The notes under the pieces are model-generated. The model saw only the letters and a program-made list of their open reading frames with translations. It did not search any database and was not told the DNA's origin. The position numbers and the translations under genes were made by a program. From assembly GCF_017086465.1 (NCBI RefSeq), contig NZ_CP070961.1, positions 2,170,001 through 2,234,000 of the forward strand: DNA of 64,000 nucleotides, in the 5' to 3' direction. The stretch's first letter is position 1; each line of letters opens with the position of its first letter. This document shows positions 55,679-63,949 of this stretch, one piece after another. This DNA is from Nocardioides sp. zg-1228 (GTDB lineage Bacteria; Actinomycetota; Actinomycetes; Propionibacteriales; Nocardioidaceae).

Positions 55679-57369
55679 GCCCCACCGCCGGCCGCGCGCA
55701 CCTTGGCCGACAGCACCTCGGGGCTGTCGGGGGTGCCGCCGTGGGCGGCGATCCAGTCGTAGGCCTCCTGGCGCTCCGCGTGGCACATCAGGCCGACGAC
55801 GTCGCCCGGCGCCGCCTGCCCGACCAGTGACGCCAGGCAGGCGACCTCGGTGGTGTGGGTCTCGATCTCGGTGACACCGACCCGGGCGGCGCCGGCTCGC
55901 AGGAGCACGTCGATCTCGTCCATCGTGCGGCCGCGGAGATACCACTCCTTGTGGCCGATCGCGACGACGTCGCTGCCCTTCGCGCCGATCTCGCCGAGCG
56001 CGTCGATCAGCTCGTCGGTGCGGTCGCCGACGGCGCCGAGGCCGAGCAGCAGGCGCGCGCCGGGACGTCGTACGCCGCCCATGATCTCGAGCAGCGCCTC
56101 CAGGCCCGCCTCGTTGTGGGCGAGGTCCATCACGACCGAGACGTCGCCGGGGAGGGAGAAGAAGTTCATCCGCCCGGGGTTGTGCTCGGCGTCGGGGAGG
56201 AACGACGTGAGGCCGGCGACGACGTGCTCGCGCGCGATCCCGACGGCGAGGGACGCCGAGGCGGCGGCGAGCGCGTTCTCGATGTTGAAGCGCGACAGGC
56301 CGGCGAGCGTCATGGGGACGTCGACCAGCTCGACCAGCGGGTCGGGGTCGGCTCCCGGGGCCAGGACGGTGATCCAGCCGTCGATCACCGTGGTGGCGCG
56401 CCCACCGCCGGTGAGCACGTCGCGCACGGCCGGCGAGTCGGGGTCCCGGCTGAAGATCCACGGTCGGGCGGAGATGACGCCCCGCATCGCGAGGACGCGC
56501 GGGTCGTCGCCGTTGAGCACCGCCCAGCCGCCCTTGCGGGTGATCCGGGGGACGACCGACTTGACCTCGGCGAGCTGGTCGACCGTGTCGATGCCCTGGA
56601 GCCCGAGATGGTCGGCGGTCACGTTGGTCACCACTGACACGTCGTTGCGGGTGATGCCGATGCCCTTGAGCAGGATGCCGCCGCGGGCGGTCTCGGTCAC
56701 GGCGAGCTGCACGCCGTCGAGTCCCAGCGCCCGCGCGGCGCCGGAGGGTCCGGAGTAGTCGCCCGCCTCGACGAGCACGCCGTCGCGGTAGATGCCGTCG
56801 GTGTTGGACCAGCCGGCCACCAGCCCGCTGGTGCGGGCGACGTGGGCGATCATCCGGCTCGTCGTGGTCTTGCCGTTGGTGCCGGTGACGGCGACGACCG
56901 GGATGGTGGGCGTGATCGTGGTGGGCGTGTCTCCGACGGGTGCGGCGGCCACCTCCGCCGCAGCGGCGCCGAGGGCCGCCTCCACGTCGGGCGTCGGCAG
57001 CGCGTCGATGGCCCGGGCCACCGCCTCCCCCAGGGCCCGGGCCCGCCCGCGGTTGCGCCACGGATAGGCCACGACCACGACGTCGGGGTCGCTCGTCGGG
57101 CGGACGCGGACCGCCAGCCGGCGCGTTCCGGCCTCGGCCGCGACCGCGCGCACCAGGCGCTCGACCGCGCGCAGGGCGAAGCGCTGGCGGAATCCCGAGC
57201 CCGGCGTGCCGGGACGGGTCGTGCGCAGCCCGATGCGGCGCGCGAACCGCAGCACCCGCTCCTCGTCGGCCTCGGTGATCGTGGAGACGTCGAGCGTGAG
57301 CTTGATCGCCGCGCGCGGGAAGTAGAGGTTGGGTCCTTCGAGGACGCGCAGCTCGGCGAGTGAGGTCAC
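55612..57369 (-). CDS. Cyanophycin-synthetase-like Mur ligase without ATP-grasp
   Basis: 585 aa. The N-terminus (LAELRVLEGPNLYFPRAAIKLTLDV) resembles the start of the CphA N-domain; from about residue 160 a full Mur ligase follows (AVTGTNGKTTTSRMIAHVA, ETARGGILLKGIGITRNDV, NVTADHLGLQGIDTVDQLAEVKSVV), clearly a paralogue of the one in cphA. The ATP-grasp domain is absent. It may add one amino acid to a preformed peptide; substrate unknown. GTG start. The C-tail from about residue 560 may be dispensable. Confidence 0.88.
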   Translation of the reverse strand: MTSLAELRVLEGPNLYFPRAAIKLTLDVSTITEADEERVLRFARRIGLRTTRPGTPGSGFRQRFALRAVERLVRAVAAEAGTRRLAVRVRPTSDPDVVVVAYPWRNRGRARALGEAVARAIDALPTPDVEAALGAAAAEVAAAPVGDTPTTITPTIPVVAVTGTNGKTTTSRMIAHVARTSGLVAGWSNTDGIYRDGVLVEAGDYSGPSGAARALGLDGVQLAVTETARGGILLKGIGITRNDVSVVTNVTADHLGLQGIDTVDQLAEVKSVVPRITRKGGWAVLNGDDPRVLAMRGVISARPWIFSRDPDSPAVRDVLTGGGRATTVIDGWITVLAPGADPDPLVELVDVPMTLAGLSRFNIENALAAASASLAVGIAREHVVAGLTSFLPDAEHNPGRMNFFSLPGDVSVVMDLAHNEAGLEALLEIMGGVRRPGARLLLGLGAVGDRTDELIDALGEIGAKGSDVVAIGHKEWYLRGRTMDEIDVLLRAGAARVGVTEIETHTTEVACLASLVGQAAPGDVVGLMCHAERQEAYDWIAAHGGTPDSPEVLSAKVRAAGGGAQPALAAVNGTSPVSHSGPLTR

Positions 57370-57400
57370 GCGCGCAAACTACCGAAGCACGGCGCCGGTG

Positions 57401-58171
57401 CTACAGGCCCATCGCGTGGAACCCGCCGTCGACGTGGACGATCTCACCGGTCGTGGCCGGGAAGAAGTCGCTGAGCAGGGCCACGACGGCCTGGGCGGTC
57501 GGGGTGTGGTCGGACTCGTCCCACCCGAGGGGCGCGCGGTCCTTCCACGCCGACTCGAGGTCGCCGAACCCCGGGATCGCCTTGGCGGCGAGGGTCTTCA
57601 GCGGCCCGGCGGAGACGAGGTTGCAGCGGATCCCCTCGGGGCCGAGGTCGCGCGCGACGTAGCGCGAGGTGTTCTCCAGCGCGGCCTTCGCCACGCCCAT
57701 CCAGTCGTACGCCGGCCACGCGGTGGTGGCGTCGAAGGTCAACCCGACGATCGACGAGCCGCGCGAGAGCAGCGGCCTGGTCGCGACGGCCAGCGACTTC
57801 AGCGAGTACGCCGAGACCTGCACGGCCTGTGCGACGTCGTCCCACGGACCGTCCATGAACTTGCCGCCCAGCAACGTGTCGGGGTTGCCGTAGGCGATCG
57901 AGTGGACGACGCCGTCGAGGCCGTCCACGTGCTCGCGGACCTGGTCGGCCAGGCCGGCGAGGTGGCTCTCGTCGGTGACGTCGAGCTCCAGCACCGGGGG
58001 CTCCTCCGGGAGCCGCTTGGCGATGCGCCGGGTGATGCCGAGCGCGCGGCCGAAGTTGGAGATCAGCACCGTCGCGCCCTGCTCCTGGGCGACCTTGGCG
58101 GTGGCGAAGCCGATGGAGCTGTCCATCGTCACGCCGGCGACCAGGATGCGCTTGCCGTCGAGGATTCCCAT
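57401..58171 (-). CDS. fabI: Enoyl-ACP reductase (InhA/FabI type)
   Basis: 256 aa short-chain dehydrogenase. Nucleotide site VAGVTMDSSIGFATAKVAQEQGA; catalytic F146, Y155 and K162 in FDATTAWPAYDWMGVAKAALE match the F-Y-K set of InhA; substrate loop RTLAAKAIPGF-like (LKTLAAKAIPGFGDLE). Final reduction of each fatty-acid elongation round. ATG; 63 bases after fabG, the mabA-inhA order. Confidence 0.95.
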   Translation of the reverse strand: MGILDGKRILVAGVTMDSSIGFATAKVAQEQGATVLISNFGRALGITRRIAKRLPEEPPVLELDVTDESHLAGLADQVREHVDGLDGVVHSIAYGNPDTLLGGKFMDGPWDDVAQAVQVSAYSLKSLAVATRPLLSRGSSIVGLTFDATTAWPAYDWMGVAKAALENTSRYVARDLGPEGIRCNLVSAGPLKTLAAKAIPGFGDLESAWKDRAPLGWDESDHTPTAQAVVALLSDFFPATTGEIVHVDGGFHAMGL

Positions 58172-58234
58172 GTCTGTGGACCTTTCATGTCGGGTCGTGG
58201 TCGGGCAGAGGAGGTGGCGGAGCAGGTGGGGGCG

Positions 58235-58966
58235 TCAGTGGCCCATGCCGAGGCCGCCGTCGACGGGGATCACGGCGCCGGTGACGTAGGCGGCGCCGTC
58301 GGAGGCGAGCCAGGTGACGGCGGACGCGACCTCGGCGGGCGAGGCGTAGCGACCCAGCGGGACCTGCGTCCTGATCGCGGCCTTCTGCTCGTCGGTGAGG
58401 ACGTCGGTCATGTCGGTCTCGACGAAGCCGGGCGAGACGACGTTGGTGGTGATCGAGCGGCTGCCCAGCTCGCGGGCGAGCGAGCGCGCGAGGCCGACGA
58501 GGCCGGCCTTCGACGCGGCGTAGTTGACCTGCCCGGCCGAGCCGAGCAGGCCGACCACCGACGAGATCAGGATGATGCGCCCGCGGCGCAGGCGCAGCAT
58601 GCCCTTCGCGGCCCGCTTGGCGAGCCGGAACGTGCCGGTGAGGTTGGTGTCGATGACCGACGACCAGTCGTCCTCGCTCATCCGCAGCAGCAGCGTGTCC
58701 TTGGTGATGCCGGCGTTGGCCACCAGGACCTCGACCGGGCCGTGGGCCTCCTCGACCTGGGCGAACGCCGCGTCGACGGCGTCCGGGTCGGTGATGTCGC
58801 AGCGCACGTCGAGCGCGCCGTCGGGCGCGCCGCCGTTGCGGGTGGTGACCGCCACCTTGTCGCCCTGGGCGATGAACGCCTCGGCGATCGCGCGGCCGAT
58901 CCCGCGGTTGCCTCCCGTCACCAGGACGGACCGGGGCGCGGGGGTGGTTTCGGGAATCTCGCTCAC
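58235..58966 (-). CDS. fabG: 3-oxoacyl-ACP reductase (FabG/MabA type)
   Basis: 243 aa SDR. TGGNRGIGRAIAEAF binds NADPH; S135/S136, Y149 and K153 (LISSVVGLLGSAGQVNYAASKAG) are the catalytic set; NAGITKDTLLLRMSEDDW is typical of FabG. First reduction in fatty-acid elongation. GTG start. A natural pair with the downstream fabI. Confidence 0.95.
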   Translation of the reverse strand: MSEIPETTPAPRSVLVTGGNRGIGRAIAEAFIAQGDKVAVTTRNGGAPDGALDVRCDITDPDAVDAAFAQVEEAHGPVEVLVANAGITKDTLLLRMSEDDWSSVIDTNLTGTFRLAKRAAKGMLRLRRGRIILISSVVGLLGSAGQVNYAASKAGLVGLARSLARELGSRSITTNVVSPGFVETDMTDVLTDEQKAAIRTQVPLGRYASPAEVASAVTWLASDGAAYVTGAVIPVDGGLGMGH

Positions 58967-59027
58967 GCTCCCCGACGCTAGTGATTACCGGGGGGTATCC
59001 GGAATCACGCCGCGCCGCCCGCCCGGG

Positions 59028-59240
59028 TCACTCGTCCTCGAGGCGGAAGCCGACCTTCATGCCGACCTGGAAGTGCTCGACGGCCCCGTCCTTGGCCTGG
59101 CCGCGGACCTGGGTGACCTCGAACCAGTCGATGTGGCGCAGCGTCTTGCCGGCCCGCTCGATGCCGTTGCGGATGGCCTGGTCGATGCCGTCCGGAGACG
59201 TCCCGACGATCTCGGTGACGCGGTAGGTGCGGTCGGTCAT
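59028..59240 (-). CDS. Dodecin
   Basis: 70 aa. The whole chain is the dodecin fold: TYRVTEIVGTSPDGIDQAIRNGIERAGKTLRHIDWFEVTQVRG with the flavin-stacking Trp (IDWFEV) and a closing strand HFQVGMKVGFRLED. Twelve-subunit flavin store/buffer. ATG preceded by AGGAGGA. Confidence 0.96.
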   Translation of the reverse strand: MTDRTYRVTEIVGTSPDGIDQAIRNGIERAGKTLRHIDWFEVTQVRGQAKDGAVEHFQVGMKVGFRLEDE

Positions 59241-59317
59241 GCTTCCTCCTGGTGAGCGTCGTGCGGACCGTCCCCGGGCCCGTGGTTCTCCGAGCCTAGC
59301 GACGTAGACTCGATCCC

Positions 59318-59608
59318 ATGGCCAAGTCCGATGCCGTGCGCATCACCACGGCTCGCAGCAACGCCGCCGACGACATGCGTTCGCGCCAACGGCGCTACGC
59401 GTGGTCGATGAGCATCCGCCTGGTGTGCTTCGTCGCCGCCGTCGCGGTCGGCCCGGGGGCGCTGCGGTGGGTGCTCGTCGCGGCCGCCGTCTTCCTGCCG
59501 CTCTTCGCCGTGGTCATGGCCAACGCCAACGACCAGCGTCACGACGGATTCACGCTTCCGGCCAACGCCGGGGCCCACGAACTCGCGGCGAAGGACGACA
59601 CGGACTGA
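59318..59608 (+). CDS. DUF3099 membrane protein
   Basis: 96 aa with two helices (SIRLVCFVAAVAVGPGALRWVLVAAAVFLPLFAVVMANA) and a conserved N-terminal ITTARSNAADDMRSRQRRY motif. DUF3099 is restricted to actinobacteria and of unknown function. ATG 59318. Followed by the 6C RNA on the same strand. Confidence 0.92.
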   Translation: MAKSDAVRITTARSNAADDMRSRQRRYAWSMSIRLVCFVAAVAVGPGALRWVLVAAAVFLPLFAVVMANANDQRHDGFTLPANAGAHELAAKDDTD

Positions 59609-59642
59609 GGAAAACCTCTGTCGGGCGCGGTGCGCGACAAGT

Positions 59643-59671
59643 TTGGTTTTCATCCACCCGTCTGGAATGAT
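59643..59671 (+). promoter_or_regulatory. Sigma-70-type promoter of the 6C RNA
   Basis: TTGGTT (59643-59648) as -35 and AATGAT (59666-59671) as -10, 17 bases apart, in an unusually AT-rich 40 bases. The start of the structured RNA follows at the right distance (about 59678). Confidence 0.65.
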
Positions 59672-59677
59672 TCACCG

Positions 59678-59752
59678 TGCGAGCGCAGCATCCCCCGTCT
59701 GCGCGAGCTCTGAGTGCCGGACAGCTTCCCCCCGTGGCTGTCCGGCACTTCT
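59678..59752 (+). ncRNA. 6C RNA
   Basis: Two hairpins in a row, each with a run of C in the loop: GCGCAG-catcccccgt-CTGCGC (59683-59704) and GTGCCGGACAGC-ttccccccgtg-GCTGTCCGGCAC (59714-59748), ending TTCT. This is the defining structure of the actinobacterial 6C RNA (Rfam family known from computational work and detected in mycobacteria and streptomycetes). The second hairpin probably also ends transcription. Exact 5' end is inferred from the promoter. Confidence 0.88.
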
Positions 59753-59797
59753 CATGTCCGGCGGAGCCCCGCCGTACCCCCTGCCGAGAGGACGCCG

Positions 59798-60001
59798 ATG
59801 GACCCCGACCGTGACATCTGCTCGGCCAAGGGCTGCCAGGCCGACGCCGTGTGGGACCTCCAGTGGAACAACCCCAAGATCCACACCCCCGAGCGCCGCA
59901 AGTCGTGGCTCGCGTGCGAGGAGCACCGCTCCTCGCTGTCCGACTTCCTGGGCGCCCGCGGCTTCCTGAAGGACGTCGTGGAGCACCGGACCGAGCGCTG
60001 A
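59798..60001 (+). CDS. Small hypothetical protein, 67 aa
   Basis: Starts ATG (MDPDRDICSAKGCQADAVWD) with GAGAGGA ahead. Two cysteines near the N-terminus (C-x4-C) and a later C-x2-H (LACEEHRSSLSDFL) suggest a small zinc fold. The family is common in actinobacteria but has no known function. It lies just after the 6C RNA. Confidence 0.75.
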   Translation: MDPDRDICSAKGCQADAVWDLQWNNPKIHTPERRKSWLACEEHRSSLSDFLGARGFLKDVVEHRTER

Positions 60002-60030
60002 GTCCCGGACGTCATGGGAGTGCCCGGCGC

Positions 60031-61020
60031 TCAGCCCCCGATGGCGGACATCGGGCGGTCGGGCTGGAGGAAGGTCTCGTCGTCGATGCCGTGCCCGGCA
60101 CGCTTGCCGAGCATCGCGATGACCCAGCGCTCCGCGATCTCCTCGTCGCCGGCGCCCGAGCGCAGCGCCGTGCGCAGGTCGGACTCCTCGCGGGCGAAGA
60201 GGCAGTTGCGCACCTGACCGTCGGCGGTCAGCCGGACGCGGTCGCAGTGGCCGCAGAACGGACGGGTCACCGAGGCGATGATCCCGACGGTCGCCGGGCC
60301 GCCGTCGACGTCGAACAGCTCGGCCGGCGCGCTGCCCCGCGGCTCACCGTGGGGGGTCAGCGAGAACTCGGCGGACAGCGCCTGGTGGATCTCGTCGGCG
60401 GTGACCATCGCGGCCCGGCTCCAGTCGTGCTGGGCGTCGAGCGGCATCTGCTCGATGAAGCGGAGCTCGTAGCCATGGGCGACGCTCCACCGCAGCAGCT
60501 CGGCGGCCTGGTCGTCGTTGGTGCCGCGCAGCAGCACCGCGTTGAGCTTGATCGGGCCAAGCCCCGCGGCCTTGGCCGCCTCGAGACCGGCGACGACGTC
60601 GGTGAGGCGGTCGCGGCGGGTGATCGTCGCGAAGGTCTCCGGTCGCACCGAGTCGATGCTGGCGTTGATGCGGTCGAGCCCCGCCTCGGCGAGGGCGACG
60701 GCGGTGCGCGAGAGCCCGAGGGCGTTGGTGGTGAGCGACGTCTCGACGCCGAGGGCGTGCGTACGCGCGACGATGTCGACCAGGCCGCGCCGCAGCAGCG
60801 GCTCACCGCCGGTGAACCGCACCTCGCGGATGCCGAGCCGCTCCACGCCGATCGTGATGAGCCGGACGACCTCGTCGTCGCTGAGCGTCTGCTCCGTGGG
60901 CAGCCAGTCGAGCCCCTCGGCCGGCATGCAGTAGTTGCAGCGGAGGTTGCAGCGGTCGGTCAACGAGACCCTCAGGTCCGTGGCCACGCGGCCGAAGCGG
61001 TCAGCGAGGGGTGTCGTCAT
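60031..61020 (-). CDS. moaA: GTP 3',8-cyclase (molybdenum cofactor)
   Basis: 329 aa radical-SAM enzyme, first step of molybdopterin synthesis. The SAM cluster is C24-x3-C28-x2-C31 (TDRCNLRCNYC); GGEPLLRRG and the second cluster (FCGHCDRVRLTADGQVRNCLF) are present, and the C-terminus ends in the GG that MoaA needs. ATG 61020 chosen; a GTG two codons upstream is equally possible. No other moa gene is in the window. Confidence 0.95.
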   Translation of the reverse strand: MTTPLADRFGRVATDLRVSLTDRCNLRCNYCMPAEGLDWLPTEQTLSDDEVVRLITIGVERLGIREVRFTGGEPLLRRGLVDIVARTHALGVETSLTTNALGLSRTAVALAEAGLDRINASIDSVRPETFATITRRDRLTDVVAGLEAAKAAGLGPIKLNAVLLRGTNDDQAAELLRWSVAHGYELRFIEQMPLDAQHDWSRAAMVTADEIHQALSAEFSLTPHGEPRGSAPAELFDVDGGPATVGIIASVTRPFCGHCDRVRLTADGQVRNCLFAREESDLRTALRSGAGDEEIAERWVIAMLGKRAGHGIDDETFLQPDRPMSAIGG

Positions 61021-61089
61021 CGTCACAGTCTACCGACGCGCTCCGCACCACCCCCGGAACGCTCAGGACGCGCCGGATAGCCTCGCCGC

Positions 61090-61971
61090 GTGCACAAGAT
61101 GCGGTTCCTGGTCTCACGCCGCTGGATCGCCTTCGCGCTCGTCGTCGTCTTCCTGGCCTGGGTCGCGTGGCGGCTCGGCGAGTGGCAGTTCCACCGCCTC
61201 GAGGACCGCCAGGAGCGCAACGACGTCATCCAGCGCAACGAGAAGGCGGGCCCCTCCCCGGTCACCGACGTGCTGGCCCCGGGCCGGTCGGTGGCCAAGG
61301 AGGACGAGTGGCGCATCGTGGAGGCCACCGGCACCTACGCCGTCGAGGACACCGTGATCGTGCGCTACCGCACGCGCGAGGGCGCCGCCGGCGTCGACGT
61401 CGTGGTGCCGCTCGAGCTCGAGGACGGCTCCAGCCTGCTCGTCGACCGCGGCTGGTACGCCACCGACAACCGCGGCGCCACCACCGCCGACGTCCCCGAG
61501 CCGCCGTCCGGCGAGGTCGAGGTGACCGGCTGGGTGCGCAGCGACGCCGAGGGCGACAGCGCGGAGGTCACCGACCAGTCGACCCGCGCCGTCAACAGCA
61601 GCCGCATCGCCGAGGCGCTCGGCCGCGAGGTGCTCGGCGGCTGGGTCGACCTGCGCTCGGAGTCGCCGGAGCCCGAGACACCGCTCGTGCCGGTCGAGCT
61701 GCCCGAGCTCGACAACGGGCCGCACTTCTTCTACGGCCTGCAGTGGTGGTTCTTCGGGGCGCTGGCCATCTTCGGGTTCTTCTACCTCATCTACGACGAG
61801 TGGCGCGGCGGCCGCGGCCCCTGGGGCAGCAACGAGTCACCCGCGCCGGAGCCGACCGGCACCGAGCGTGCGCAGCCGGCGCAGCCCGCCCGCGCCCGCC
61901 GACGTACGTGGCGCGACCGGCTCGACCAGGACGACGCGGAGGACCGCGCCGACCAGCCGGAGCACCGCTAG
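61090..61971 (+). CDS. SURF1-family protein
   Basis: 293 aa. N-terminal helix (WIAFALVVVFLAWVAWRLGEWQFHRLEDRQERN), a periplasmic domain with GVDVVVPLELEDGSSLLVDRGWY, and a second helix HFFYGLQWWFFGALAIFGFFYLIYDEWR. This is the SURF1 layout for cytochrome c oxidase (haem a3) assembly. The last 60 residues are charged and specific to actinobacteria. GTG 61090; ATG nine bases later is an alternative. Confidence 0.92.
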   Translation: MHKMRFLVSRRWIAFALVVVFLAWVAWRLGEWQFHRLEDRQERNDVIQRNEKAGPSPVTDVLAPGRSVAKEDEWRIVEATGTYAVEDTVIVRYRTREGAAGVDVVVPLELEDGSSLLVDRGWYATDNRGATTADVPEPPSGEVEVTGWVRSDAEGDSAEVTDQSTRAVNSSRIAEALGREVLGGWVDLRSESPEPETPLVPVELPELDNGPHFFYGLQWWFFGALAIFGFFYLIYDEWRGGRGPWGSNESPAPEPTGTERAQPAQPARARRRTWRDRLDQDDAEDRADQPEHR

Positions 61972-63857
61972 CCGGGCGTGGGCACGGCCCGGTCGGCCTG
62001 GAACTGCGTCGCGTGGAGCGTGGCGTAGAGGCCACCGGCAGCCATCAGCTCGGCGTGGGTGCCCTGCTGCACGACCCGGCCGTCGTCGAGGACCAGGATC
62101 TGGTCGGCGTTGCGGACCGTGGAGAGCCGGTGGGCGATCACGAGGGACGTACGCCCCTCCAGCGCGGCGTCGAGCGCCTGCTGCACCGCCGCCTCGGACT
62201 CGCTGTCGAGGTGGGCGGTGGCCTCGTCGAGCACCACGATGGCCGGGGCCTTGAGCAGCAGGCGCGCGATCGCGAGCCGCTGCCGCTCCCCGCCGCTGAG
62301 GCGGTAGCCCCGGTCGCCGACGACGGTGTCGAGCCCGTCGGGCAGCGAGCGCACCAGCGTGGCGATCTGCGCCGCCTCGAGGGCCGCCCACACCTCGTCG
62401 TCGCTCGCCTCGGGGCGCGCGTAGACCAGGTTGGCGCGGATGGTGTCGTGGAACATGTGGGCGTCCTGGGTGACGTAGCCGACCACGTCCTCCAGCGACT
62501 CGAGGGTCACGTCGCGCACGTCGTGGCCGCCGACGCGCACCGCGCCGGACTCGACGTCGTAGAGCCGGGCCACGAGGTGCGTCACGGTCGTCTTGCCGGC
62601 ACCGGACGGACCGACGAGCGCGACCATCTGTCCCGGCTCGGCGGTGAACGTGACGTCGTGGAGCACCTGGCCGGTGTCGCGCGACTCGGTGCGCGCGACG
62701 GTCTCCAGCGAGGCGAGGGAGATCTGGTCGGCGCGCGGGTAGGTGAAGGCGACGTGGTCGAACTCCAGGCGGGACGCCGTCGGCGGCAGCACGACCGCGT
62801 CCGGCTTCTCCTGGATCAGCGACGGCAGGTCGAGCACCTCGAAGACGCGGTCGAAGCTGACGAGGGCCGTCATCACGTCGATGCGGACGTTGGAGAGGCC
62901 CTGGAGGGGACCGAGCAGCCGGGTGAGCAGGACGCCGAGTGCGACGATCGTGCCGACCGACAGGTCGCCGCGGATGGCGAGCCAGCCGCCGATGCCGTAG
63001 ACGAGCGCGGTGGCGAGGGACGGCACCAGCATCATCGCGGCGAAGAAGATGCGGGTCAGCAGGGAGATCCGGATGCCGAGGTCGCGGACGACCGCGGCCT
63101 TCTGCGCGTAGGCGACGTCCTCCACCTCGCGCCGGCCGAAGAGCTTGAGCAGCATCGCCCCGCCGACGTTGAAGCGCTCGGTCATGGCGTTGCCGAGGTC
63201 GGCGTTGCCGTCCATCTGCTCGCGCGACAGGTCGGCCAGGCGGTTGCCCACCCAGCGCGAGGCCAGCAGCAGGATCGGGAAGAGCGCCAGGCACAGCAGC
63301 GTCACCGGCCAGCTCAGGAAGAGCATCGTGACGCCGACCACCACGGCGGCGATGATGTTGGAGACGGTGCCCTGGAGCGTGGAGGTGAACGCCCGCTGCG
63401 CACCGATGACGTCGTTGTTGAGCCGGCTGACGAGGGCCCCGGTCTGGGTGCGGGTGAAGAACGCGAGCGACTGGCGCTGCACGTGGGCGAAGACACGGGT
63501 GCGGAGGTCGTAGATCAGTCCCTCGCCGATGCGGCTCGACAGCCAGCCGGTGATCAGGCCGAACCCGGCGCTCACCACCGCCACGACGGCCACGAGGGCC
63601 GCCAGCAGCACCACGAGCGAGGTGTCACCGGTGCTCACGCCGTCGTCGATGATCGCCTTGAGCAGCAGCGGCGGCGCCACGACCAGGGCGGCGTCGAGGA
63701 CGGTCACGGCCAGGAACGCGACGATCAGCCTGCGGTGCGGACGGGCGAAGGCGACCACCCGGCGCAGCGTGCTGCGCTCGATCTTGTTGTCGACGACGCT
63801 CCGGTCACTGCGCAGGTGTCGCCACGGCGGGCCACCCGCACCCGGTCCCATCGACAT
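61968..63857 (-). CDS. ABC exporter, fused permease and ATPase
   Basis: 629 aa half-transporter. Six helices in residues 35-330, then an ATPase with Walker A GPSGAGKTT, signature LSGGERQRLAIARLL, Walker B IVVLDEATAHLD and H-loop IAHRLSTV. Multidrug/lipid exporter (MsbA-type) that must form a homodimer or pair with another half. ATG preceded by AGGAGG seven bases upstream. The 3' end overlaps SURF1 by four bases. Confidence 0.95.
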   Translation of the reverse strand: MSMGPGAGGPPWRHLRSDRSVVDNKIERSTLRRVVAFARPHRRLIVAFLAVTVLDAALVVAPPLLLKAIIDDGVSTGDTSLVVLLAALVAVVAVVSAGFGLITGWLSSRIGEGLIYDLRTRVFAHVQRQSLAFFTRTQTGALVSRLNNDVIGAQRAFTSTLQGTVSNIIAAVVVGVTMLFLSWPVTLLCLALFPILLLASRWVGNRLADLSREQMDGNADLGNAMTERFNVGGAMLLKLFGRREVEDVAYAQKAAVVRDLGIRISLLTRIFFAAMMLVPSLATALVYGIGGWLAIRGDLSVGTIVALGVLLTRLLGPLQGLSNVRIDVMTALVSFDRVFEVLDLPSLIQEKPDAVVLPPTASRLEFDHVAFTYPRADQISLASLETVARTESRDTGQVLHDVTFTAEPGQMVALVGPSGAGKTTVTHLVARLYDVESGAVRVGGHDVRDVTLESLEDVVGYVTQDAHMFHDTIRANLVYARPEASDDEVWAALEAAQIATLVRSLPDGLDTVVGDRGYRLSGGERQRLAIARLLLKAPAIVVLDEATAHLDSESEAAVQQALDAALEGRTSLVIAHRLSTVRNADQILVLDDGRVVQQGTHAELMAAGGLYATLHATQFQADRAVPTPG

Positions 63858-63917
63858 GCAAACTCCTCCTGAGGTCCACCCGCGTCAACCCGCGACGGGG
63901 CCTGATTGTTCCTCGCG

Positions 63918-63939
63918 CCGCCGACACCGCAGTCGGCGG
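63918..63939 (-). terminator. Hairpin downstream of the edge gene
   Basis: CCGCCGAC (63918-63925), loop ACCGCA, GTCGGCGG (63932-63939): perfect 8-bp stem, 11 bases beyond the stop of the partial gene at the right edge. No T-run. Confidence 0.45.
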
Positions 63940-63949
63940 TCGGCGGGCG

